Assembly: GCA_963798855.1 (NCBI GenBank)
Contig: CAWCUU010000001.1
Location: forward strand, 1,302,001 to 1,366,000
Direction of reading: 5' to 3'
From: CAWCUU01 sp963798855
GTDB lineage: Bacteria; Gemmatimonadota; Gemmatimonadetes; Longimicrobiales; RSA9
DNA: 64,000 bases
The notes below the pieces were generated by a model, which was given only the letters and a program-made list of their open reading frames with translations, was not told where the DNA came from and ran no database searches. The stretch's first letter is position 1. Every line of letters starts with the position of its first letter. Made by a program: the position numbers and the translations under genes. Positions 17,437-25,610 of this stretch are shown one piece after another.

Positions 17437-18002
17437 CGGGCGCCTGGACGTTGAACAGCTTGACACGGAGGCGTCGGAAGTTTCCGAGGGCTCGGAGGAC
17501 CATCGTTTCGTTCATCTGCTTCGGAGGACTCGCTTCCAACCGCCGGCGGCGAGGGCGTCGACGTTGAAATTGAAGAGCAGACCTACATGCAGGTCCGCGA
17601 GTCGCAGGTACGACAGCACCTGGGAGACATGTACCGGGGCGAGCTTCTCTACGACCTTGAGCTCGACGACCACCTCCCGCTCGACCAGCATGTCGATCCG
17701 GTAGCCACAATCCAGATCGATGTCCAGGTAGCGGAGTCGAACCGGCACCTGCCGCTCCACCTGCAGCCCACGCTGCCGGAGCGCCGCCTCGAGACAGACC
17801 TCGTAGGTGTGCTCGAGCATCCCGGGCCCGAGATAGCGATGGACGTCGATCGCTCCGCCAATGATGCCGCGGGTGATCCAATCCGTATCGAGCTCGCGAA
17901 GACCGCTGCCCACTCCGATGCCTCCGATCCTGTCCGAGCTGTTCGTTTGAAGCTGTTCAAGGAGGTGGGCCCGCCCGCGGGGCAGGAGAATAGCCGGATG
18001 GG
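17437..18002 (-). repeat. Repeat unit II: complete element carrying the GxxExxY gene
   Basis: Same block order as its neighbours but with the gene intact. Block A is at 17437-17500, the GxxExxY coding region at 17512-17913, then a single diverged block B at about 17909-17970 and a right edge GAATAGCCGGATGGG. Block A contains the reverse complement of a core (GAACAGCTTGACACG) found in block B, so the element is bounded by imperfect inverted repeats. No transposase is present. Confidence 0.75.
17512..17913 (-). CDS. GxxExxY protein (PD-(D/E)XK-like small nuclease-fold family)
   Basis: Small protein of the GxxExxY family (PDDEXK_3). The name motif is present as GMLEHTY at residues 31-37. The nuclease-like core follows: Asp74 in YRIDMLVERE, then VVVELK with Glu84 and Lys86, matching D-x(n)-E-x-K. 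It ends FNFNVDALAAGGWKRVLRSR, the usual C-terminus. Length of 133 residues is full for the family. No ATG is available. I use the GTG at 17913 because the conserved domain starts about residue 12. The biological role of the family is not established. Here it is the only intact gene of a repeated element, and its 3' end is preserved as a vestige in both flanking copies. Confidence 0.8.
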   Translation of the reverse strand: MGSGLRELDTDWITRGIIGGAIDVHRYLGPGMLEHTYEVCLEAALRQRGLQVERQVPVRLRYLDIDLDCGYRIDMLVEREVVVELKVVEKLAPVHVSQVLSYLRLADLHVGLLFNFNVDALAAGGWKRVLRSR

Positions 18003-18003
18003 A

Positions 18004-18415
18004 CATGCACAGCTTGACACGGACGCGTCGGAAGTGTCCGAGAGGTCGGAAAAATTCGTTTCGTTCACCCCCTTCGGAGAACTCACTCGCAACCGCCGGC
18101 GGCGAGGGCGTCGACGTAGAAATCGAGCTCGCGAACACCGTTGCCCACTCCGTTTCCTCCGACCGTGTTCGAGCCCTTCGTGTCAAGCTGTTCAGGGAGG
18201 TGGGGGCAGGAGAACCGCTCCCCACTCCGTTTCCTCCGACCGTGTTCGAGCCCTTCGTGTCAAGCTGTTCAGGGAGGTGGGGGGCAGGAGAACCGGTGCC
18301 CACTCCGTTTCCTCCGACCGTGTTCGAGCCCTTCGTGTCAAGCTGTTCGAGCTCTCCGTGTCAAGCTTTTCGGAAGCTGGAGCCGCCCCGACGCAGGAGA
18401 ATGGCCGATGGCCTC
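18004..18415 (-). repeat. Repeat unit III: second internally deleted derivative with three B blocks
   Basis: On the plus strand: block A (18004-18050), block C (about 18057-18123, the GxxExxY 3' end), then three B blocks (about 18141, 18219 and 18298) and a right edge GAATGGCCGATGG. The junction joining the gene 3' end to the upstream sequence (GAAATCGAGCTCGCGAA) is the same as in unit I. The third B copy runs into a short extra fragment, CTCCGTGTCAAGC. Confidence 0.8.
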
Positions 18416-18597
18416 GCGGTTGACGTCTTCGCCGGTCGCCCTTAGCATGGATACGTGCCTGCGGGCACAACTTCTCTCCCCGAGCACAGATACGTGCGAT
18501 TCCACGGTGACCTCTGAGGGCGGAGGCCCGGCACCGGGCCGCGACCACCCGCCGCCGGCGACTGGCCGCCGGCGCTTCGATGGGGTGAGCTGAAGGC
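18416..18597 (+). promoter_or_regulatory. Leader region of the kinase-regulator gene with a GC hairpin
   Basis: No gene fits in this gap. A perfect 7-bp inverted repeat GCCGGCG (18554-18560) / CGCCGGC (18567-18573) with a six-base loop lies about 25 bases before the ATG, and two copies of ATACGTGC occur at about 18450 and 18490. The promoter is not obvious. AAGG lies just before the start. Confidence 0.3.
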
Positions 18598-21500
18598 ATG
18601 TCCCTTCGCGCCAAAGTCCTGTTGCTCTTCCTGACGCTCGCGGTCGTGCCGCTGGTCGTGGTCACGGTGTTCGACTACTTCCAGTCGATGCAGTCGCTCG
18701 AGGGGCTGGTGCGCGCGCAGAACCGCGGCATCGCGGACGTCGCGGCTCGCGAGCTGGGTCAGCTGCGCGAGCGGCGCGGCGAGGAGCTGGACGCGCTGGT
18801 GCGGGATCCATCCGTGGCGAGGCTGCTTCGTGGCGGCCCCGGCGCCGCCGACGCGGAGCAGGAGTGGCAGCGTGTCGCGAGCGTCGTATCCGGCTGGCTG
18901 ATCGGCGCCGAGCTTCGCGACTCCGACGACCGGCTCGTGGCGTCGACCGGCGACATGGCGGCCGGTGCCCGCGAGGGGTGTCCCGGCGACGACGGCCGGG
19001 TGCTGATGGTGCGCGACGTGCGCGTCGGCCGGCGTGGCGAGCGCGCGAGCGTGCGCGCCCTCGTCGACGCCGAGGCGCTGTTTCCGGTCGAGGCCCTTTC
19101 GGCGCGCGTGGGCTCGGCCGGCTTCGTCGCCGTGGTGGACCGCCGCAACGGCCGGGTCGTCTACCGCGGCCGCTGCGACGTACCGCCCGGCACCGCGGGC
19201 GCGATCCTCGGCGTCACCGCCGGCGACGCGGACGGGCTCGCTGAGCTCGAGTCGGCGCGCGACATCGCTTACGGCGACCGCGTCTCCGCCGTGGCCCCGC
19301 TCGCGGGGTCCGACTGGTCGGTCGTCGCGACCGCGCTTCCCGCCGAGTTCACCGGCCCGTTCTCGCGAGCACGCTTCGTGTTCGTGCTGCTCGTGCTGTT
19401 CGTCGGGGCCGCCGCGAGCCTGGCGTTCACGATGCTGCTGGGCCGGATCACGCGCTCGCTGCGCGACCTGTCGGACGCCGCCGGCGAGGTCGCCGCCGGC
19501 AACTACACGCCGGTGCTGCCGCCGCCGGGGCCGGACGAGGTCGGCCGCCTGTCGTACTCGCTCGGCGTGATGGCGGGCAAGGTGCAGCGCACGCTGCGCC
19601 AGATCGAGTCGACGCGCCAGCTCGCGACGATGGGCGAGTTCGCGGCGAAGGTCTCGCACGAGATCCGCAACCCGCTCAGCTCGATCCGCCTCAACCTGCA
19701 GGGGATGGAGCGTGACGTCCGGCGTGGCTCGGCCGACGATTCCTTCTCCGAGCCGCTCCAGCTCTGCCTCAAGGAGGTCGACCGCCTCGACCGCGTCGTG
19801 CGCGGCATGCTCGGCCTGGCGCGCGAGGAGCCGATGCGCCGCCGTCCCTGCTCCGTCCACGCGATCCTCGGCGACGCGATCGGCGTGCTGCGCGCCGAGC
19901 TCGAGGGTCAGGACGTGCGCGTCGAGAAGCGCCTCGCCGCCGAGCGCGACGACGTGATCGGCGACGAGGGGCAGCTGCGCGGCGTCGTCATGAACCTGAT
20001 GCTGAACGCCGCGCAGGCGATGCCCGAGGGCGGCACCATCCACATCTCGACCGCGACGGACGCCGCCGCCGGCGGCGACATCATCCGCGTCCGCGTAGCC
20101 GACGACGGCCCGGGCATCCCGCGGGAGGTCCGCGACCAGATCTTCCGGCCCTTCATGACCACGAAGGCGAGCGGCACGGGCCTCGGCCTGCCGATCGCCC
20201 GCCGCACCGCCGAGCAGCACGGCGGCACGTTGTATCTCGAGGAGCGCTCCGCGCTGCAGCACGGCGCGGAGTTCGTGCTCGCGCTGCCGTTGCAGCAGGA
20301 GGGGACCGCCGCGAACGGGCCGGAGCCCGATCGGCGGGCCGGCCCGTCGTTCGATCGCGGCCGCCTGGTGGGTGCCCCGCCAGCGACCGTGGCCCACAAC
20401 CCGATTTCAGCGACCGCTATGAGCCGAAGGATTCTGGTCGTCGATGACGACGAGTCGCACCGCAAGACGCTCGAGCGGTTCCTGAGCACGGAAGACTGCG
20501 AGGTGATGGCCGTGGACAGCGCCGAGCGCGCGCTCGGCGTCGTCTCCTCCTACGACCCGCACCTCGTCATCACCGACATCAAGATGCCGGGGATGAGCGG
20601 CTTCGACCTGATCCGCCGCCTGCGCGAGGCCTCCGACGACCGCGACGTCGTGATGATCACGGCGTTCGAGGACATGAAGACGGCCATCGAGGCGATGAAG
20701 GTCGGCGCGTACGACTTCCTCGTGAAGCCGCTCGACCTCGACCAGATCGAGGCCGTCGTCGAGCGCTGCTTCCGCGACCGCGCCTTCCGCCGCCGCGCCC
20801 GCCAGCTCTCCGAGGACGCCGCCGGCGACGCCGCGCTCGACACGCTCGTCGGCCGCGATCCGCGCATGATCGAGATCTACAAGCTGATCGGGAAGGTCTC
20901 GCAGACCAGCACGCCCGTGCTGATCCGCGGCGACACCGGCACCGGCAAGGAGCTCATCGCGCGCGCGCTGCACTACAACTCGCCCCGCGCGCACGAGCCC
21001 TTCGTCGCCGTCAACTGCACCGCGCTGCCCGAGACGCTGCTCGAGTCCGAGCTCTTCGGCCACGTCAAGGGCGCCTTCACCGGCGCCGTCGGCGAGAGGC
21101 GGGGCCGCTTCGAGATGGCCGGCTCCGGCACCATCTTCCTCGACGAGATCGGCGACACCAGCCCCACCTTCCAGGGCGAGCTGCTGCGCGTCCTGCAGGA
21201 GGGCGAGTTCCACCCGGTCGGCGCCGAGCGCGTCCGCAAGACCGACGCCCGCGTCATCGCCGCCACGCACCGCAACGTCGAGCAGGCCGTCAAGGAGGGC
21301 GACTTCCGCGAGGACCTCTACTTCCGCCTGCGCGTCGTCGAGATCACCGTGCCGCCGCTGCGCGACCGCCGCGCCGACATCCCGCTGCTCGCCCAGCACA
21401 TCGTCAACAAGACCGCGAAGCGGCTGCACAAGCCCGTCTACGTCATCCCCGACCCGGTCATGGCCGAGCTCCTCGCCTACGACTGGCCGGGCAACGTTCG

Positions 21501-21768
21501 CGAGCTCGAGAACTCCCTCACGCGCGCCATCGTGCTCGCCCAGGGCCACGCGATCTCCGCCGACCACCTCGTGCTCGGCACCAGCCAGACCTCGGCCCCC
21601 AGGTTCGACGAGCTCGAGACCGCCACCCTGGACGCCGTCGAGGGCGCCCACGTCCAGCGCATCCTCGCCAGGACCGGCGGCAACAAGACCAGGGCCGCCG
21701 AGATCCTCGGCATCTCCCGGCCCCGCCTCGACCGCATCATCGAGAGACACGAGCTCTATGTACCGTGA
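18598..21768 (+). CDS. Fused NtrB-type sensor kinase and NtrC-type sigma-54 response regulator
   Basis: One uninterrupted 1056-codon frame encodes two normally separate proteins. Part one: an N-terminal helix, an extracytoplasmic sensor region to about residue 255, a second helix, HAMP, then HisKA with VSHEIRNPLSS (His at about 354) and the HATPase motifs NLMLNAAQAMPEGG, DDGPGIP and GTGLGLPIA. A low-complexity linker of about 42 residues follows. Part two begins at an internal ATG (20419): a receiver with Asp at about 660 (VITDIKMPG) and KP lysine, an AAA+ domain with GDTGTGKE and the sigma-54 contact loop GAFTGA (about 825-830), and a Fis-type HTH ending RPRLDRIIERHEL. The linker looks like untranslated spacer, so either a stop codon was lost or this is a true fusion; the internal ATG could also give a separate regulator. 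Confidence 0.85.
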   Translation: MSLRAKVLLLFLTLAVVPLVVVTVFDYFQSMQSLEGLVRAQNRGIADVAARELGQLRERRGEELDALVRDPSVARLLRGGPGAADAEQEWQRVASVVSGWLIGAELRDSDDRLVASTGDMAAGAREGCPGDDGRVLMVRDVRVGRRGERASVRALVDAEALFPVEALSARVGSAGFVAVVDRRNGRVVYRGRCDVPPGTAGAILGVTAGDADGLAELESARDIAYGDRVSAVAPLAGSDWSVVATALPAEFTGPFSRARFVFVLLVLFVGAAASLAFTMLLGRITRSLRDLSDAAGEVAAGNYTPVLPPPGPDEVGRLSYSLGVMAGKVQRTLRQIESTRQLATMGEFAAKVSHEIRNPLSSIRLNLQGMERDVRRGSADDSFSEPLQLCLKEVDRLDRVVRGMLGLAREEPMRRRPCSVHAILGDAIGVLRAELEGQDVRVEKRLAAERDDVIGDEGQLRGVVMNLMLNAAQAMPEGGTIHISTATDAAAGGDIIRVRVADDGPGIPREVRDQIFRPFMTTKASGTGLGLPIARRTAEQHGGTLYLEERSALQHGAEFVLALPLQQEGTAANGPEPDRRAGPSFDRGRLVGAPPATVAHNPISATAMSRRILVVDDDESHRKTLERFLSTEDCEVMAVDSAERALGVVSSYDPHLVITDIKMPGMSGFDLIRRLREASDDRDVVMITAFEDMKTAIEAMKVGAYDFLVKPLDLDQIEAVVERCFRDRAFRRRARQLSEDAAGDAALDTLVGRDPRMIEIYKLIGKVSQTSTPVLIRGDTGTGKELIARALHYNSPRAHEPFVAVNCTALPETLLESELFGHVKGAFTGAVGERRGRFEMAGSGTIFLDEIGDTSPTFQGELLRVLQEGEFHPVGAERVRKTDARVIAATHRNVEQAVKEGDFREDLYFRLRVVEITVPPLRDRRADIPLLAQHIVNKTAKRLHKPVYVIPDPVMAELLAYDWPGNVRELENSLTRAIVLAQGHAISADHLVLGTSQTSAPRFDELETATLDAVEGAHVQRILARTGGNKTRAAEILGISRPRLDRIIERHELYVP

Positions 21769-21898
21769 GGCGAGGGCGGCCCATGCATTGGCGCCGAATC
21801 TTCGGTTCATGCGCGTCGTCGGACTTCGCGGCTTTGCGCTCCCTGGCGCCTTCGCGTGAGTCGTTGATGCTTCCCGACAATCGAATCGCCGTGAGACG

Positions 21899-23669
21899 AT
21901 GAGCACGGCCATCGCCCCCGAAGTCTCGACGCGCGCAGAGCCGGAAGCGCCCGCGAAGCCCTCCCGCAACTGGGCTCCCTCGCTCGTCGACATCTTCTTC
22001 GTCATGGTCGCGCTCGCGATCCCGATCCGCTGGTATCTCCCCCTGCTCAACGCGGACGGCGACCTCGCCATCCACCTGCGCATGGGGCACCTCATCCTGC
22101 GCGAGCACGCGATCCCGTTCGTGGACCGCTTCTCCTACACGATGGCCGGCCAGAGCCTCATTCCGACGTCCTGGCTCGACGAGGTGCTCTACGCCGTCGT
22201 GCAGTCGCTGGGCGGCCTCTCCGGCGTGATCCTGTTCGTCGGTCTCATCCTCGCCGTCACCTACGCCCTCGTCGCGCTCTTCCTGCGCCGCCACGGCGTC
22301 GACCCCCGCATCGTCGTGATCGCGACCCTGTTCAGCATCCTGCTCGGCGCGATCCACTGGCTGCCCCGACCGCACCTGTTCACGATCCTCGGCTCGATCG
22401 TGCTGCTCACCCTGCTCGAGCGCGGCGACCGCGCCAGCCTCTGGCCCTACGCCCTGCTGTTCGCGCTGTGGTCCAACCTGCACGGCGGCTTCATCTACGG
22501 CCTGATCGTCATCGCGGCCTATACCGCCGGCGAGGTGCTGGAATGGTGGGTGACCCGCTCCCCGCCGCAGGCGCCCCCCGCCACAGGCGCCCCCGCCACA
22601 GGCGCCCCCGCCGCAGGCGCCCCCGCCGCAGGCGCCCCCGCCGCAGGCGCCGCCGCCGCAGGCGCCCCGGCGCAAGCCGGCGCCCCGGCGCCTCAGGCGC
22701 CCGGCGCCCCGACGCCGCAGGCCGTCGGCGCCCCGACGCCGACAGGCCGTCGGCGCCCAGCGCTGGCACCGACACGCCCTGGCCTTCCTCATCGCCGCGG
22801 GCGCCAGCCTGCTCAACCCCGGCGGCATTCTGCTGCTCCAGCAGATCGGCGGGTCTCTGGGCAGCAGCCACATGGTGGACACGACCGTCGAGTACCGGTC
22901 GCCGAACTTCCACCTGATGGGGCCGCAGTTCTTCCTGGTCGTGGTGCTGCTCGCGCTGCTCGTGCTGGGGCGGGGAAGGCGACGCATGCCCTTCCCGTGG
23001 CTCGCGCTCGTGCTCGTGAACCTCTTCTTCGCGCTCTACTCGGTCCGCAACATCCCGCTCTTCGGCGTGACCGCGCTGCCGCTGCTGACGCTGCACGCGT
23101 CGCGGATGGTCCGCCGCTGGCGCGAGGGCTACATCTTCGGCGACGGCTTCGCGGCGATCGACCGCCAGGCGCGCGTCGGCGTCTGGTCCGTGCCGGTCGT
23201 CGCGCTGATCGTCGCGCTCGGCCTCGCGCACGGCCGCGTCGCCGGCGTCCAGATCCTGCCGAAATCGTTCAGCCCCAAGCACTTCCCGATCGAGGCCGTC
23301 GACGACGCGCGCGCCCACCACCTGACCGGCCACCTGTTCAGCGAGTTCATCTACGCCGGCTACATCATCTACGCCTGGCCCGAGCAGCGCGTCTTCGCGT
23401 CCAGCCAGAAGTACACGGACCCGGTTTCGAAGGACTACCTCGACGTCTACTACCTCGCCCCCGGCTGGCGCGGCGTCCTCGACCGCTGGGACGTGCAGCT
23501 CGCGCTGCTCCCGCGCGAGACGCCCCTGTCCAACGCCCTGCGCCACGAGCCCGGCTGGAGCGTCTGGCACTGCGATGGGACGGCGATCCTCCTGATCCGC
23601 CGCGAAAACCCCCAGGCGACGCGCGGCGGCGTCGGCTGCCCCAGGTACGATCCCGACGCGAAGGAGTAG
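21899..23669 (+). pseudogene. Polytopic membrane protein frameshifted inside a tandem repeat
   Basis: The first frame (from ATG 21899) gives about seven helices, with NADGDLAIHLRMGHLIL and WLDEVLYAVVQSLGG loops reminiscent of GT-C-like membrane proteins found beside glycan genes. It then enters an Ala-Gly-Pro repeat and goes out of frame. The continuation (WHRHALAFLIAAGASLLNPGG, more helices, then a soluble tail to the stop at 23669) is in the +1 frame. The first repeat unit has a run of six C (22574-22579) where the other units have five. Removing one C gives a continuous frame with a PQAPP-type linker. So a single homopolymer change explains the break. As written, the first frame runs to 23830 with nonsense. 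Function is unknown. Confidence 0.65.
22563..22670 (+). repeat. 15-base tandem repeat (CAGGCGCCCCCGCC-type)
   Basis: About seven imperfect copies of a GC-only 15-mer. The unit length keeps frame, but the C-run in the first copy is one base longer (six instead of five), which shifts the frame of the host gene. Confidence 0.85.
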
Positions 23670-23675
23670 GCAGGC

Positions 23676-23774
23676 GCGACAGTCGAGGCGCTACAGTCGA
23701 GGCGCTACAGTCGAGGCGCTACAGTCGAGGCGCTACAGTCGAGGCGCTGCAGGCGAGGCGCTATGCGTCGAGGC
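23676..23774 (+). repeat. 14-base tandem repeat (TACAGTCGAGGCGC)
   Basis: Five near-perfect copies followed by two diverged ones (GCAGGCGAGGCGC and ATGCGTCGAGGCG), directly after the stop of the membrane protein. They lie in the 198-base gap between convergent genes 23669 and 23868. No gene is present in the gap. The array is too short and lacks spacers, so it is not a CRISPR. Confidence 0.85.
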
Positions 23775-23867
23775 GGACGAAGACCCGCGGCTCTCTCCGC
23801 GCCCTCGCGTCGTCCGCCGGGTCCGCGTGAGCCGCTGTTTCTCCGCGTGAGCCGCACCCGTTCGGTT

Positions 23868-24452
23868 TCAGCCCGACGACGCTCGCTCCAGCTCGTCGAT
23901 CTGGGCTGGCAACGACTCGCGCCCGGGTACCACGGCGAACTCGCGCGCCCAGTGTCGAAGGTACCGCCAATCGAGCGTTCCGCCCTGACGGCGCACGACT
24001 CCCGCGGCGTCCTCGATGTCGCGCGGACGGGCGGCGAAGAGCTTGTGCAGGATTAGGTCCTCCGCGGACGCGAAGGGTACGGCCACTCCCGCGACCTCTA
24101 CCGCGACCGCTCGCCCGATCGCCTGCGCTTCATAAGCGGTGGTCGAGAAGATGAGATCGACCCGCGCCCCACTCGCCGGATCCATGGACGGCAGCACGTA
24201 GGTTTCGCGGACGAACCGCTCCGGATCCTGCGGCAGCGGATCCAGCCCTGCCGCCCGGCAGACGCTGATGACGTCGGCCAGTCGGTCCGGCCCGGCGCCG
24301 ATCGTGACATCGATGTCGTGGGTGAGGCGCGGTTCGCCGTGAACGAGCACAGCCTGGCCGCCGATGAGCATGAAGGGAAGCTCCGCCGCCCGCATCGCGC
24401 GAGCCAGGCGAGCGCTCAGTTCCGCGAAATCAGGATCCTGCCGGGAGGGCAT
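23868..24452 (-). CDS. Nucleotidyltransferase-fold protein (AbiEii/MNT-like)
   Basis: 194 residues. LPFMLIGGQAVLVHGEPRLTHDIDVTI carries the GG...(H)DID signature of the DNA polymerase beta-like nucleotidyltransferase superfamily, with two acidic metal ligands intact. VPFASAEDLILHKLFA and RDIEDAAGVV further on are typical of the AbiEii/AbiGii and related single-domain members found in toxin-antitoxin or phage-defence pairs. The start ATG at 24452 lies inside the end of the upstream small gene (23-base overlap), so the two are one operon. The target is unknown. It may nucleotidylate a tRNA or protein as known members of the family do. Confidence 0.75.
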   Translation of the reverse strand: MPSRQDPDFAELSARLARAMRAAELPFMLIGGQAVLVHGEPRLTHDIDVTIGAGPDRLADVISVCRAAGLDPLPQDPERFVRETYVLPSMDPASGARVDLIFSTTAYEAQAIGRAVAVEVAGVAVPFASAEDLILHKLFAARPRDIEDAAGVVRRQGGTLDWRYLRHWAREFAVVPGRESLPAQIDELERASSG

Positions 24453-24645
24453 TCAGTACCCGTGCGAGCTCGAAATCGGCAGTGAAATCATCCCGCCAGC
24501 GGCCGGGGAACTCCGGATCCAGTTCGCACGCGTAGCGCCACAGAGCCGTGAAGATGGCGAGCGCGTCCGCGTAGGAGAGTCCGGCGAGGCACTCGCGGGC
24601 GTACCAGCGTTCGAACTCGCGGAGGCGTTCGGAATCCCTGATCAT
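24430..24645 (-). CDS. Small helical protein partnered with the nucleotidyltransferase
   Basis: About 71 residues beginning MIRDSERLREFERWYARECL, predicted helical, with no domain I recognise. The ATG at 24645 is preferred over upstream codons in the same frame. It precedes and overlaps the nucleotidyltransferase gene by 23 bases, the layout expected of a small antitoxin or accessory protein in a two-gene module. Whether it neutralises the enzyme is inference only. Similar short helical proteins next to such nucleotidyltransferases are common in bacteria. Confidence 0.6.
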   Translation of the reverse strand: MIRDSERLREFERWYARECLAGLSYADALAIFTALWRYACELDPEFPGRWRDDFTADFELARVLNALPAGS

Positions 24646-25180
24646 GGTCGAAAGATACCCGGCATCGAGGCGCGACCCAAGGCCGCACGGCAACCACCAT
24701 CACGCTGCCATGTCCCACCCCCATCGGGAATGCCCACATGCGTCGCGCCGATTCCGGACTCGGCCGTTCGTCGCATCGAATCGTTGCAGGCGGTTCGTAC
24801 CGAAACGTTACGCCGCGCCCCGTCGATCCCCGGCCCGCTTGGAGCTAAATAGCCGCTGGACATGGAGTTGCCTTATTCGCGCCCCCTGGCATGAAGGTCG
24901 CCCATGGAGAGGGCCGCAGCCAGCGACCCGATCCGGGTTGCGCTCCGGTCTTCGATCGGGGTTCCCTCAGGCGCACGGCAGCGAAGGGGTCGGGGATAAC
25001 CCCTCAGTGATGAGGCTGGCGGACCGGTCCTCCACCGGGGAGGAGGTCGGAACGTTCGAGGTCCGTGCGCCGGGGGAGGCTGTTCAAGCGGTAAGGGGCC
25101 ATGCTCGCCCCGCGCAGTCGTCACGGTGGCGGCTGCCGATCGCGCACCGCGGCTCACGGCCGCAGAGAAGAGGAGTCGTC
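24646..25180. other. 535-base gap upstream of the Tad pilin gene
   Basis: No convincing gene. The region must contain the promoter of the Tad operon and, in its left part, that of the minus-strand nucleotidyltransferase pair. I found no clear -24/-12 sigma-54 site (TGGCAC/TTGC). A GGTCCTCCACCGGGGAGGAGG hairpin-like stretch lies near 25027-25047. A good ribosome site (AGAAGAGGAG, about 25166-25174) precedes the pilin ATG. Confidence 0.4.
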
Positions 25181-25372
25181 ATGCTGGAGCTCATGAACCG
25201 CCTGGTCAGTAAGCTGGGCAACGACGAGTCCGGACAGGGCCTCGTCGAGTACGCGCTGATTCTGGTCCTCATCGCGATCGTGGTGATCGCGGCCCTGACG
25301 TTCCTGGGCGGGCAGGTCAGCACGGTGTTCAGCAACATCGCGAACTCGCTGAACGCGCAGAACAACAGCTGA
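25181..25372 (+). CDS. flp: Flp/Fap-type major pilin
   Basis: 63-residue type IVb pilin. A short positively charged leader (MLELMNRLVSKLGNDESG) is followed by GQGLVEYALILVLIAIVVIAAL. The cleavage site lies before the hydrophobic helix, with the invariant Glu (VEYALI) at +5, as in Flp pilins. The tail after the helix is short (QVSTVFSNIANSLNAQNNS). It is the first gene of the Tad operon, with a strong ribosome site. It would be processed by the peptidase encoded next and assembled into adhesive fibres. A terminator-like hairpin directly after it probably makes pilin mRNA more abundant than the rest. Confidence 0.93.
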   Translation: MLELMNRLVSKLGNDESGQGLVEYALILVLIAIVVIAALTFLGGQVSTVFSNIANSLNAQNNS

Positions 25373-25394
25373 GGCGAGTGCGGGGAACGAGCTC

Positions 25395-25431
25395 GCCGGC
25401 GTCCCCCACCAGGGGCGCCGGCGGCCGTTTT
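25395..25431 (+). terminator. Intrinsic terminator or attenuator after the pilin gene
   Basis: GC-rich stem (GCCGGCGTCCCC at 25395-25406 pairing with GGGGCGCCGGC at 25412-25422, one bulge) followed within five bases by GTTTTC. It lies between the pilin and the prepilin peptidase, a position where Tad operons often reduce read-through to the assembly genes. Confidence 0.6.
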
Positions 25432-25610
25432 CCCGTGTCGAACGATGGAAGGAGAAATCTGTTGCATTCCCGCGGCACGCCATCTAACTTTGTCGGCATC
25501 GAGTGTTCCAGGTACCGGGCTCGCCACCGGGAATCCTCTCCCCTGATTCACGGTGCCCGCCGACACCTGGCCGTCGCGCCGGTGGCGGTCGTGTCGGAGC
25601 CGAGGTAACC

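Noticed and set aside
17099..18415. CRISPR-like array
   Set aside because: Repeats are long, of three kinds, unequally spaced, and contain gene vestiges. There are no unique spacers of constant length and no cas genes.
24940..25180. c-di-GMP riboswitch upstream of the Tad pilin
   Set aside because: Looked for the GEMM core motifs in the GC-rich leader. None matched, so not reported.
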